A stretch of DNA of 64,000 nucleotides from Leadbetterella lacustris (lineage in GTDB: Bacteria; Bacteroidota; Bacteroidia; Cytophagales; Spirosomataceae), in contig OZ248433.1 in the NCBI GenBank assembly GCA_965234335.1, forward strand, positions 1-64,000, written 5' to 3'. Within the stretch, counting starts at the first letter, position 1, and every line of letters starts with the position of its first letter. The notes under the pieces are model-generated. The model was given only the letters and a program-made list of their open reading frames with translations, made no database searches and was not told the DNA's origin. Position numbers and translations under genes: made by a program. Of the stretch, positions 17,256 to 25,663 are shown piece by piece.

Positions 17256-17978
17256 TTATTCAGCCTTTCTGCTCAATACGTAGATCACCAAACCGAAACC
17301 GATTTTGTTTACTGCGTCACCGATGTTATAAACGATGTCCATAGCATGTGATGCCGCCGCAGGATCTGCCACTAGTTGCATTCCGAATAAACCACCTTTG
17401 GTTCCTAAAATGTAACCTAGCGGGTAGATAGCCCATCCAACCAATACAAACCAGCCTAAGCTTTTTACTGCACTTGCAACCGCAGGACTGCTTGATGCCG
17501 CCAGTTTGGCTACATCGCCATACCACACCAAATAAACAATGTAGAAGTATGCTGCACCCGAGATAGCACCCCAGAACCAGCTTTGTGTTTCAGTAGGATA
17601 GATAGCCTCTCCAACGTAACCTGTTACTAACATAAATACAGAGGCAGCGATTAGCTTCCAAAGTAAGCTTGATTTTGCACCAGCTTTTTGTGTTATTAAA
17701 TAAAATTCAACACACATCAACGGAACAGTTAACAACCAGTCAACATATCTGAAGAAAGTTGGTGACTCGCCTGTTTCTAGGTTGTAACCTCTCATGTAGT
17801 AGTAGTGAACCGCTGCAATGAAGGTAATGATACCAGAAATTAAAACTGACGTACGCCATTTGGCAGAGGTATTACCTACCTCCATGAAGAAGAATACTGC
17901 TGCTCCCATCATAGCCATAGTGCCGATGAAAAACGTGAATGCAACATAATTGTCTGTTGCGATTTTGAGATGTTCCAT
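17256..17978 (-). CDS. Proton-pumping rhodopsin (proteorhodopsin/xanthorhodopsin type)
   Basis: 240 residues, seven helices, retinal-binding light-driven pump. In helix C the motif RYVDWLLTVPLMCVE gives Asp80, Thr84 and Glu91, the DTE triad of outward proton pumps (acceptor and donor). His58 in AVHYYYMRG matches the proton-acceptor-linked His of proteorhodopsin. Lys225 in DAVNKIGFG is the Schiff-base lysine. Met88 sits at the spectral tuning position, which predicts green absorption. Gly137 in WFWGAIS aligns with bacteriorhodopsin Trp138, the position that is Gly in xanthorhodopsin and opens a window for a carotenoid antenna. No N-terminal signal is obvious. It leads a cluster with crtY and blh. 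Confidence 0.95.
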   Translation of the reverse strand: MEHLKIATDNYVAFTFFIGTMAMMGAAVFFFMEVGNTSAKWRTSVLISGIITFIAAVHYYYMRGYNLETGESPTFFRYVDWLLTVPLMCVEFYLITQKAGAKSSLLWKLIAASVFMLVTGYVGEAIYPTETQSWFWGAISGAAYFYIVYLVWYGDVAKLAASSSPAVASAVKSLGWFVLVGWAIYPLGYILGTKGGLFGMQLVADPAAASHAMDIVYNIGDAVNKIGFGLVIYVLSRKAE

Positions 17979-17991
17979 AATTGTTGTTATT

Positions 17992-18031
17992 ATAAAGGTT
18001 AGAAAAAATTTTCTGCAATTATAACCTTTAT
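17992..18031 (-). promoter_or_regulatory. Perfect 10-bp inverted repeat in the rhodopsin upstream region
   Basis: ATAAAGGTTA (17992-18001) and TAACCTTTAT (18022-18031) are exact inverted repeats enclosing a second small palindrome, GAAAAAATTTTC. It lies 14-53 bases upstream of the rhodopsin start codon. It could be an operator for a dimeric regulator or a 5'-leader hairpin. No TAnnTTTG element is visible on the minus strand nearby, so the promoter position is unknown. Confidence 0.5.
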
Positions 18032-18617
18032 ATCTTTGAATTGTTCAAAAAAAATTAAAAAAAGTTAAATAAAATTACTCTTAAACGGTTAAATTCATGA
18101 AAAAAGCATGTAATATGCTAGTTATTAAGTACTTATTTCTATTTTTTTTTGGCGAGGGTTTCTTGTTTTAATCCTAATTGATATTAGTTAAGTATTTGAT
18201 TTTTAGATACTTGTTTTTTTTAGAGAGTTGAAATATTATTTTAATCGTTTGTCGGCAAAAAAAAATTAATTTTTTTTTATTTGCTGAAGCATTTCTTGAC
18301 AAAAATTGATTTGTTAAGTATTGAAGTGGAGGATTTGAAACCATTTCTTAGTGTATTTTTTTCTGTAATGCACAATACGTCTTTTATCTCAAATCAGTTA
18401 TTTTAAGGGAATTAACCTGTCGGAGGTAAATTCAATCGTCTCTTATGAGGAAGTTTTCCTAAAAAGTAGCTATCGGATTTAATAATAGTAAACAGAATTC
18501 TGTATACTGCGACTTAAGCGTCTACACCCATGTTATTGATTTTTAGCAATCCGGTTCCAATAAGGTTTATGAATGCATTTATTTCTAAATGCTTTAAATA
18601 AAGCGATAGTCAATCAA
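18032..18617. other. Long AT-rich non-coding region upstream of the rhodopsin gene
   Basis: About 590 bases without a convincing reading frame. It has several runs of eight or more A or T (for example near 18142, 18212 and 18258). No tRNA or known small RNA is recognised. The length is notable because most gaps in this window are under 200 bases. Confidence 0.4.
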
Positions 18618-20816
18618 TTACACATTCCACCAATAAGTGAATTTCAACACAATAGCCCTGTTTTTGGGTGCAAAAGTATCTGCAAAATAGTTATCGGTAT
18701 ATACCAGATACAAATCGGAAGCCGGGCTATAACGCCATTGGAAGCGGGTGTTGATATTAAAGTTGTTGGTTTGATTATTGTACTGCATGAAGTTCGTGAA
18801 AAATATTTTGTTAGACAGCGTAACATCCAGCCTTGGTCCTAATAGCCAGAGGTTATGGGTGGTGTTTCTCAAGATTTCTGGTAAGCGTTTGTCTTCCTCA
18901 AATGTCAATTGATTGAAATTGCCTTTTAAACCAATAGAAGCATAAGGTTGAAATCTATATGCCACCTCGGCATCAAGCCTTAGTCGTTTTCCGTCAGCAT
19001 AATAACCTCCGTAGCGGGTTTCAAAACCATAGGTAAATACCGACTGTGGTTTAGAATTAAACATCGTTCCCCACGCTTTCCATTTGTGTACTTGGGCAGA
19101 GTCTAAATATTCTTTTTTGTAGCCCGTTGGATCAAATTTGCCCGTAAGTTTCACAAAATCTGTTGCCGTCCAAATCGTAAATGTTCCTTGTGTTCGGAGG
19201 TTAAATTTGTAGAAAATCACGTTCGTATTTTCGTTTTTATCTAACTGATTTTGAGAAAAATAATACGACATCATTATGCTAGGTCCGTGAGATAGGATTT
19301 TACCTCCTTTCGGAAAAAACAAGTATGTGGCCTCTGTTCTGGAATGCACGTAATTGTTGCGTCGTACAAATCCTACTTCGTTTGCTTTTACGTCCATATC
19401 TACAGACTCAGCAGTGTATGATAAAATATATTTCCTATTGGTTCTAGAAACATTTACGGAGGCTACATTATTTCGACCTTCAATTCCCGGTGAAAAAGTC
19501 TTGAAAGCAAAGGCTTTGCCTAACCATTTGTTGTCAGCGGAGGCCAGATAGTATTCTAGTCCAAAGGTTCTATTGAAATCCGCCAGGGTGTTTTTTGGGT
19601 CTTGGCCTTTTTTGAGGGTGGTTTCTCTATCTACAAAAATGGCTCCGATGTAAGACCTCTTGAAAACTTTCCTTTGGGTTGATAGAACGGTGTAGTTTGA
19701 CCCAGCTACTCCATTAGAATTTTTTCCCGTTAGCATATTCATTCCACCAATTCTCCAGTTTTCATTGAGTTTTCCTGAAATTTTAGAGCCGTAATATATA
19801 GGAGCATCTAAACCCACTCTTCTTGAAAAAAATGGACGCAGGCTGGCCGAACCAAAATTGTTGAAAATATCTCCATTTTCTATAAAAAATTGTCTTCTTT
19901 CAGGGAAAAATAATTCAAAACGGTCCAAGTTGGTTTGCTGAACATCGACTTCAACCTGTGAGAAATCGGGTAAAACCGTCAGGTCGAGGTTAAGTGAAGA
20001 AGTTAGTCCGAATTTTGCATCAAAACCAGCTCCAAATTCGCCTTTAGCATCTGTTTTTGCTTGATTATTTTTGTTGATTCCGCTGGTTATGAATGGAATT
20101 ACGCTAATATTGGCTCCTGGCGATGGGGGAGGGGTGTCCCAAACCAAATTGCCGGTAAAAGCCAAGGATGCCGTAGGGAATTGCCTCGGAATGGGTGTCC
20201 AAGACGATTTCTCAGTCGTTTTTAGGTCCAAACGGCTAAAGTTTAAACCCCACGTACTTACGTTTTCTTTGTATCTCAAAGTTTTAAAAGGAATGGCAGC
20301 TTCCCATGTCCATTGGTTTTCATCAAAACTTACCTCTGATTGCCATTTGTTGTCCCAACTCAAATTTATCGAAGAGCCTCCAGACATCAAGCCGTCCCAT
20401 TGGCCACCACGTGCATTGGAGCCAAATGAAAAACCAGTCGTAAGGTCGTTGAAAGTATCTATAAAGAGCAAATCATTGTCATTTTTTCCAAAACTCCAAT
20501 CGCGTTTCATTGACTCCACCATGTTGGAGCCTTTTATGTAGTTATAGTTAATAAAAAGTACGTAAAGGTTTTTGTCGTCATAACAAAACTTCACATCGGT
20601 TTTTACTTTGGCCATGCTGGTGTCCATGGGCAAAACCTGATAAAAATCCGTGGCAATTTGTGCATTTTCCCATGCCGCGTCATCAGATTTTCCGTCAATT
20701 TTTATTTTGCTATCAATTTTTTTTATGTAGTAGTTAAAGTCGTTGTTTTTCTTTTGTGCAAAACTTTTAGAGACCAACAAGAAGAGCATTAAAAGTCCTA
20801 AATAATTTTTTGACAT
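18618..20816 (-). CDS. DUF5916 outer-membrane protein with N-terminal CBM9-like domain
   Basis: 732 residues from ATG 20816, with signal peptide MSKNYLGLLMLFLLVSKSFA. Residues about 30-215 form a carbohydrate-binding family 9-like domain (KIDGKSDDAAWENAQIA, YDDKNLYVLF, EAAIPFKTLRY). The rest is DUF5916: LDLTVLPDFSQVEVDVQQ, NLDRFELFFPERRQFFIENG and PFFSRRVGL, followed by a barrel-like, aromatic-rich C-terminal half ending in FTYWWNV. The frame could extend to 20855, but that region holds a promoter element, so the inner ATG is preferred. The ligand is unknown. Stands alone. Confidence 0.87.
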   Translation of the reverse strand: MSKNYLGLLMLFLLVSKSFAQKKNNDFNYYIKKIDSKIKIDGKSDDAAWENAQIATDFYQVLPMDTSMAKVKTDVKFCYDDKNLYVLFINYNYIKGSNMVESMKRDWSFGKNDNDLLFIDTFNDLTTGFSFGSNARGGQWDGLMSGGSSINLSWDNKWQSEVSFDENQWTWEAAIPFKTLRYKENVSTWGLNFSRLDLKTTEKSSWTPIPRQFPTASLAFTGNLVWDTPPPSPGANISVIPFITSGINKNNQAKTDAKGEFGAGFDAKFGLTSSLNLDLTVLPDFSQVEVDVQQTNLDRFELFFPERRQFFIENGDIFNNFGSASLRPFFSRRVGLDAPIYYGSKISGKLNENWRIGGMNMLTGKNSNGVAGSNYTVLSTQRKVFKRSYIGAIFVDRETTLKKGQDPKNTLADFNRTFGLEYYLASADNKWLGKAFAFKTFSPGIEGRNNVASVNVSRTNRKYILSYTAESVDMDVKANEVGFVRRNNYVHSRTEATYLFFPKGGKILSHGPSIMMSYYFSQNQLDKNENTNVIFYKFNLRTQGTFTIWTATDFVKLTGKFDPTGYKKEYLDSAQVHKWKAWGTMFNSKPQSVFTYGFETRYGGYYADGKRLRLDAEVAYRFQPYASIGLKGNFNQLTFEEDKRLPEILRNTTHNLWLLGPRLDVTLSNKIFFTNFMQYNNQTNNFNINTRFQWRYSPASDLYLVYTDNYFADTFAPKNRAIVLKFTYWWNV

Positions 20817-20852
20817 AAATTTATTCGTAGTTTTGCTTAAAATTTCAAACCG

Positions 20853-20860
20853 CAAAGGTA
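20853..20860 (-). promoter_or_regulatory. Promoter -7 element for the DUF5916 gene
   Basis: TACCTTTG followed by C on the minus strand matches TAnnTTTGY and lies 36 bases upstream of the chosen ATG at 20816. No clear -33 TTG was seen. Its position argues against the longer frame start at 20855. Confidence 0.45.
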
Positions 20861-20938
20861 GCTTAATATTCTTTATTGGTGGAGGGCTTCATCTTTAAAA
20901 ATCGTATTTTTATCTACTTTTAAAAAATCAACAAAAAA

Positions 20939-21454
20939 ATGCAAATATCTGAAAAAAAAGTAGTTACGATTACCTACGAACTGTATATCCAGAGTGAAGG
21001 AGACGACTACGAAATTGTAGAAGTGGTGGGCGAAGATCAACCTATGGTCTATTTGGCAGGTCACAGTGGTCTTCCAGTAGATTTTGAGGTGAAAATGGCC
21101 GGCCTAAAAGTAGGCGAAGAGTTTGATTTTCAATTAGACCCACAAGAAGGATTTGGCGATTTTTCTGAGGATGATGTCGCTGATTTTCCTTTGGAAATGT
21201 TTAAGATAGAAAATGGCGAAGTGCCGGCTGATTTGTTAGAAATTGGTAATTTCGTGCCTTTTACCAACGACGACGGAAGCCAAATCACCGGTAGAATTTA
21301 TGCTGTTGAAGGTGATACAGTGCAAGTAGATTTTAATCATCCACTTGCGGGGAAAACGCTGAAGTTTGAGGGAAAAGTGATGGGCATAAGAGATGCCACT
21401 GCCGAAGAGCTCGACCATGGACATGTGCATGGTGAGGGTGGTGTGCAGCATTAA
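20939..21454 (+). CDS. slyD: FKBP-type peptidyl-prolyl cis-trans isomerase, SlyD-like
   Basis: 171 residues. SlyD architecture is clear: an FKBP half (VVTITYELYIQSEGD, MVYLAGHSGLPVDFEVKMAG), an insert-in-flap chaperone domain in the middle (FDFQLDPQEGFGDFSEDDV through IGNFVPF), then the returning FKBP strand VDFNHPLAGKTLKFEGKVM. The C-terminus is His-rich (DHGHVHGEGGVQH), a short version of the metal-binding tail. Role: cytoplasmic proline isomerisation, chaperoning and nickel or other metal binding. Monocistronic, with its own terminator immediately downstream. Confidence 0.92.
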   Translation: MQISEKKVVTITYELYIQSEGDDYEIVEVVGEDQPMVYLAGHSGLPVDFEVKMAGLKVGEEFDFQLDPQEGFGDFSEDDVADFPLEMFKIENGEVPADLLEIGNFVPFTNDDGSQITGRIYAVEGDTVQVDFNHPLAGKTLKFEGKVMGIRDATAEELDHGHVHGEGGVQH

Positions 21455-21462
21455 AATAATAC

Positions 21463-21501
21463 TGGCCAATAGCTTTTTTGAAAGTTATTGGTCATTTTTT
21501 T
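21463..21501 (+). terminator. Intrinsic terminator of slyD
   Basis: TGGCCAATAGCT pairs with AGTTATTGGTCA over 12 positions (two as G-U), with an 8-base loop, then seven T. It sits 9 bases after the slyD stop and overlaps the stop codon of the convergent DUF1295 gene. Confidence 0.75.
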
Positions 21502-22253
21502 GAAAACCAAGGAAGAAATCTATTGGTTCTTTTTTTGTAATTTTCAAAATCGGGGTTGCCTTCATATTTTTTCTCCAACATAGGCACACCCGAGACATAA
21601 AGTATCAGATAATGGATGGTAAGTGGGCCAATGATTCCCCATAAGTTTTGAAAGTTAACAAGACTCATCACCCATATTCCCCACCAAAGCAATACTTCTC
21701 CGAAATAATTGGGGTGCCGTGTATATTTCCACAATCCACTTTCAATGATCTTGTTTTTGTTTGATTTCTTGAAAATAGAAAGTTGGGCATCACCGATGGT
21801 TTCAAACAAAAAACCTATCAGCCAGATGGTTGCACCTATCCATGTCCAAATATTGTTTTGTATTTCTAAAGTGTTATTTATAAAGAAAATAGGGCTGCTG
21901 ATTACAAACAAAAAAAGTCCTTGTAGCATATAAACTTGGAAAAACGACCTGATATAAAACCATTTGCCCCATTCGTTCCGCCAGGCCAAGTACCTAAAAT
22001 CCTCCGTTTTGTTTTTGTTTCTTAAAAAAATATGCCAGGATAGTCGGATTCCCCAAATAGTAACTAAGGTGTTTGCAAATAATGAAAGAGTGGTTTTGGT
22101 AACCGAAAAATAGTAGGAACTCCAGGCCATCAAAATAAATCCTAATCCCCATGCTACGTCAGCGATGTCGTTTCTGTTTTTGAGGTAAGCTATTAGAAAA
22201 CAGCTGCTCATGTACAAGAGCAATAGGATGGCTGGATAGGTGAAGTGCTCCAT
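21492..22253 (-). CDS. DUF1295 (steroid 5-alpha-reductase-like) membrane protein
   Basis: 253 residues from ATG 22253. The frame extends to 22319 but the extra residues overlap the upstream gene and lie before the first membrane segment. Six or so membrane segments. DUF1295 landmarks are DIADVAWGLGFI, WGIRLSWHIFLRN, FRYLAWRNEWG and the C-terminal SGLWKYTRHPNYFGE and PMLEKKYEGNPDF blocks, the last two shared with NAD(P)H-dependent 5-alpha reductases and isoprenyl-type methyltransferases. The substrate is unknown. Start and upstream stop overlap as TAATG, so translation is coupled to the DUF2177 gene. Confidence 0.87.
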   Translation of the reverse strand: MEHFTYPAILLLLYMSSCFLIAYLKNRNDIADVAWGLGFILMAWSSYYFSVTKTTLSLFANTLVTIWGIRLSWHIFLRNKNKTEDFRYLAWRNEWGKWFYIRSFFQVYMLQGLFLFVISSPIFFINNTLEIQNNIWTWIGATIWLIGFLFETIGDAQLSIFKKSNKNKIIESGLWKYTRHPNYFGEVLLWWGIWVMSLVNFQNLWGIIGPLTIHYLILYVSGVPMLEKKYEGNPDFENYKKRTNRFLPWFSKK

Positions 22254-22654
22254 TAGTTTATTTTTGAAGCTATCAAAAAGGTAAGCACGCTCACAGAGGC
22301 CGACAAAATCATGCCCCAAATCAAATCCACAATAGTTACAGTGAGTGGCCAGTTTTTTATGGTGGCCAAGTTGGTGAGGTCAAAGGTTGCGTAAGTTACG
22401 AGTCCAAAAAAAGCACCATAAAGCATGGCATCTTTCCAATTGTTTTTTTCTACAGCTGGGACAATTACAAATACGGTTAATCCTGCCAAAAAAATAAGGT
22501 AAAATATGATAGCAGCTGTCCAGTTTACTTCAGATTTCATCATAAATCCTATTTCCTTGGCATAAAAGCTTTTCGCCACCAAGCCTAGCCAAAGCATATC
22601 TAAAATGAAGAAAACGGGTACTGAAATAAAAAATAGTTTCTTAAACATAATCAT
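22253..22654 (-). CDS. DUF2177 membrane protein
   Basis: 133 residues with four membrane segments. DUF2177 landmarks are FILDMLWLGLVAKSFY, a YGAFFGLVTYATFDLTNLAT segment and IVDLIWGMILSASV. Function unknown. It is translationally coupled to the DUF1295 gene. DUF2177 and DUF1295 genes often neighbour each other in the same setting as cyclopropane-fatty-acid-type and photolyase-linked clusters, but none of those partners is present here. Confidence 0.87.
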   Translation of the reverse strand: MIMFKKLFFISVPVFFILDMLWLGLVAKSFYAKEIGFMMKSEVNWTAAIIFYLIFLAGLTVFVIVPAVEKNNWKDAMLYGAFFGLVTYATFDLTNLATIKNWPLTVTIVDLIWGMILSASVSVLTFLIASKIN

Positions 22655-22812
22655 TTAGTTTTTAGGCTTAAAAATATGTTCAATATACTCTAAATTAACT
22701 AATTCTGTTTTAAGATATGAAAGAAACTTTCCAAGGGGGTTTGAAAAACGGAAGAATTCTTTCCTTATAAAATGTTGTTTGCAAACTTTAAAGAAATTGT
22801 TAAATTGAATTA

Positions 22813-24426
22813 TCATTTCCTCTTTATCTCAAATTCTACCCTACGGTTTTTGGCTTGGCCTTCCGTTGTGGCGTTGGAGACTATAGGCTTTGATTCGCCA
22901 AATCCTGCACTTTTTACCCGGTCTGTAGCTATTTTTTTCAAAACAAAATAGTCTCTAACTGCATCGGCTCTTTGTTGCGAAAGCTTCAGGTTGGCTTCTT
23001 CTGAACCCACGTTGTCGGTGTGCCCTTGAACCTCAATGACCATCGTTGGGTTTTGGTTCATTACGGCTATCATTCTGTCAAGTTCAAAAAACGACTCTGG
23101 CTCAAGTGCGGCTTGGCCAAATTTGAAGAAAATATTGTAGAGCTGTACGGTGACACCTGTTTGGATGGGAGCAATGGCCAAATCCAAGTCTTTTATTTCT
23201 TTAAAAGCTCCTTGTATGCTCAAATCGATGTTTTTTGAGATTGGTATAAAATCCTTAGCTTCAGCTCTGATAGCGTATCTATTGCCATAAGGCAGCGAAA
23301 TTTTGTATTCTCCAGTTACAGGATTAGAATCAGCCACACCGAGTTCTTCGCCGCTATCGAGGTCTTCGTAAATGATTCTCGCTTCTGCTGGTTTGCCTGT
23401 TTTTTGGTCTTTTACCACGCCGCTGAGTAAGATGGTTGGAGTAGGAGCCAACACAGGTACCTCGTCTTTTTTATAGGCATTCTGTTTGGTTTCCACATTT
23501 TTTGAAGCCGTAAGTGCTGCATCGTCTGATACTTTTTTAACTTCTTCTTTTAGCCTAATTTTAAACAAATCAGATTTACCAATGGCTTTGTTTTTGCTCG
23601 ACATATAACCAAACTCTCCAGAAGCTTCTATCGAAAAATACATCTCGTCTTTGTCTGAATTTATATCTTTACCGAGGTTGACCGGTTTGTTCCAGCCCGT
23701 CCAAGATTTGCCCTTTCGTTTGCTCATCCAGATATCAAAGCCTCCCTCGCCTCCTTTACGGTCTGAAGCAAAATAAAGGGTGCTGTTATCAGCAGCCAAA
23801 AAAGGCGTTGTTTCAGAAGCCGATGTGTTCAAGTCGCCGCCCAAACTCTCAGGCTTAGACCATTTTCCTGATTTATCTAAAAGGCTGAGGTATAAGTCGT
23901 CTTCTTTTGAATTCTTTTTTTCACTAAAGGCCAATATCAAGACCTTGCCGCTGTTGCTCAAAAATGCCGTTAAGAATTGGCCTTTTATCATGGCATCGAG
24001 TTTCGGGATATCCAGTTTATTGGGTTGTCCCCAAGTAGTTCCTTTTTTTTTACAAATCGAAATTCCCACTTCGTCAGTTTTACGGCCGTTGGCATATACA
24101 CCACGTATGAGAGCGGTGTTGCCGTCTGGAGTTATGCTAAATAAATCATTGTAACGATCTTTATTGATAGTGTTGGCCATTTTACGAGCCACGGCCCAGC
24201 GTTTATCGCTCATTAGGTCTGAAAACCACACATCGTTGCTGCCGTCTTTACCAAAGTTGTTAGATGGATGGCTCACACGCACAAAATAGAGGGTCTGTCC
24301 GTCAGGAGCAATCAATGGGTGTATTTCGCTGTAATCGGTATTCACGGCACCACCAAGTGTTTCTACTTTCTGGGCGAATGACGCTAAGGTATTTATGAAA
24401 ATAACTAAAAGCAATAGAACTCTCAT
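22813..24426 (-). CDS. OmpA-family protein with PD40 (beta-propeller) repeats
   Basis: 537 residues with a signal peptide (cleavage after SFA). Residues about 25-290 carry WD40-like PD40 repeats (HPLIAPDGQTLYFVR, DLFSITPDGNTALI, TPFLAADNSTLYFASDR), followed by a carboxypeptidase-regulatory-like domain (SGVVKDQKTGKPAEARI) at about 330-400. The C-terminal OmpA domain (about 420-537) has the peptidoglycan-binding pattern GHTDNVGSEEANLKLSQQRA and a final KNRRVEFEIKRK. It probably links the outer membrane to peptidoglycan. Similar proteins occur next to T9SS genes, but no T9SS machinery gene is in the window. Confidence 0.9.
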   Translation of the reverse strand: MRVLLLLVIFINTLASFAQKVETLGGAVNTDYSEIHPLIAPDGQTLYFVRVSHPSNNFGKDGSNDVWFSDLMSDKRWAVARKMANTINKDRYNDLFSITPDGNTALIRGVYANGRKTDEVGISICKKKGTTWGQPNKLDIPKLDAMIKGQFLTAFLSNSGKVLILAFSEKKNSKEDDLYLSLLDKSGKWSKPESLGGDLNTSASETTPFLAADNSTLYFASDRKGGEGGFDIWMSKRKGKSWTGWNKPVNLGKDINSDKDEMYFSIEASGEFGYMSSKNKAIGKSDLFKIRLKEEVKKVSDDAALTASKNVETKQNAYKKDEVPVLAPTPTILLSGVVKDQKTGKPAEARIIYEDLDSGEELGVADSNPVTGEYKISLPYGNRYAIRAEAKDFIPISKNIDLSIQGAFKEIKDLDLAIAPIQTGVTVQLYNIFFKFGQAALEPESFFELDRMIAVMNQNPTMVIEVQGHTDNVGSEEANLKLSQQRADAVRDYFVLKKIATDRVKSAGFGESKPIVSNATTEGQAKNRRVEFEIKRK

Positions 24427-24527
24427 GAGTGAATAGGTAATGTAAAGTCCGTTTTTAACAATTGTTTAAAACAAAAAAACGAATATAGTTTTAAAGTATT
24501 AAACGGAAATTTCTCGTAAAAATTACT

Positions 24528-25547
24528 TTAGAAGGCTTTTACCGTTTCTATGAAGCATTTCACCTTTTCAGGATCAGTGTCGGGATAAACCCCATGGCCA
24601 AGATTGGCAATGTATTTCTGTTTTCCGAAGGCTTTCAACATGGTTTTGGTATGTTTTTCAACCTCGGACATTGGAGCATAAAGAACGCAAGGGTCAAGAT
24701 TGCCCTGCAGTGTTTTGTTTGGAATTATTTTTCGAGATTCTGCAATGTCCATGTTCCAGTCTAGCCCAACTACGCTGCAGGAAGTCTTGCCAATTTCTTC
24801 TCTTGCAAAAAACGCCCCTTTGGCAAATACCGTTATGGGTGCTTCTTCGATGGCGTCACAAATTTGGGAAATGTATGGCAAAGAAAATACTCGGTATTGT
24901 TCGGGCGAAAGAATTCCTGCCCACGAGTCGAAAACTTGAACAATGTCGGCTCCATGCACTATTTGTGCTTTCAAATAAGCTATGGTGGCGTCGGTGATTC
25001 TTTGGAGCAAGGCATGAGCTAATTCTGGCTCCGAATACAGCATTTTTTTTGCTTTCGAGAAGGTTTTAGAACCATGACCTTCTACCATATAACAGAATAT
25101 TGTAAACGGTGCACCTGCAAATCCAATCAAAGGCACTCGGCCGTTTAATTCTTTTTTTACAATATCTAGTGCATCCATAACATATACCAAATGGTCAACG
25201 GGATTGCCAGTAGAAAGTTTATCTAAGTCCGCCTTTGATTTTATCGTTTCAGGAAAAATCGGTCCTTTGGTTTCTATCATTTCATAAGGTAAACCCATGG
25301 CTTCAGGTACTACCAAAATGTCTGAAAAAATGATGGCGGCATCCACTCCCAAAATATCTACTGGCTGAAGAGTAACCTCAGCAGCCATTTCTGGTGTGGT
25401 GGCTAGCTTTATAAAGCTACCGGCTTGTTCACGTACTTTTCGGTATTCTGGCAGAATTCTACCCGCTTGACGCATCATCCATACCGGAATTCTCTCTACT
25501 TCTTGGCCTTTAGCGGCTCTTAGCAATAAATCGTTCTGTAATTTCAT
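24528..25547 (-). CDS. hemE: Uroporphyrinogen decarboxylase
   Basis: Decarboxylates uroporphyrinogen III to coproporphyrinogen III in haem synthesis. 339 residues, full length. Signature one is near the N-terminus (RIPVWMMRQAGRILPEYR) and signature two is GFAGAPFTIFCYMVEG. The catalytic-site Asp appears in IIFSDILVVPEAMG, and the C-terminal NLGHGVYPDTDPE block is present. Cytoplasmic and apparently monocistronic. A TAATTTTGC sequence lies 5 bases upstream of the ATG, too close to be a normal promoter unless the mRNA is leaderless. Confidence 0.96.
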   Translation of the reverse strand: MKLQNDLLLRAAKGQEVERIPVWMMRQAGRILPEYRKVREQAGSFIKLATTPEMAAEVTLQPVDILGVDAAIIFSDILVVPEAMGLPYEMIETKGPIFPETIKSKADLDKLSTGNPVDHLVYVMDALDIVKKELNGRVPLIGFAGAPFTIFCYMVEGHGSKTFSKAKKMLYSEPELAHALLQRITDATIAYLKAQIVHGADIVQVFDSWAGILSPEQYRVFSLPYISQICDAIEEAPITVFAKGAFFAREEIGKTSCSVVGLDWNMDIAESRKIIPNKTLQGNLDPCVLYAPMSEVEKHTKTMLKAFGKQKYIANLGHGVYPDTDPEKVKCFIETVKAF

Positions 25548-25612
25548 GTCGCAAAATTACGCACATTATTGTCTTTTGGATGTTTTTTTGTTGGAAAGAT
25601 GTATGGCAGGTT

Positions 25613-25636
25613 AAAAAAAATGCCCCAATAGGGGCA
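25613..25636 (-). terminator. Intrinsic terminator of the thioredoxin-like gene
   Basis: A perfect TGCCCC/GGGGCA stem with AATA loop (25621-25636), followed on the minus strand by eight T. It lies 28 bases past the stop of the gene at 25664. Confidence 0.85.
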
Positions 25637-25663
25637 ATGATTTTTATTATACGATTAGTGCTT

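Noticed and set aside
17256..17978. Sodium- or chloride-pumping rhodopsin
   Set aside because: Helix C has D-T-E (Asp80, Thr84, Glu91), the proton-pump pattern, not NDQ or NTQ/TSA.
18031..18038. TATCTTTG promoter element upstream of rhodopsin
   Set aside because: It matches TAnnTTTG only on the plus strand, pointing away from the rhodopsin gene and toward no gene start.
25552..25559. TAATTTTGC before hemE, and TAACTTTGT at 43947-43954 before the sensor kinase
   Set aside because: They lie only 4-5 bases before the ATG, which would need leaderless mRNAs, and no -33 element is present. Noted as possible only.
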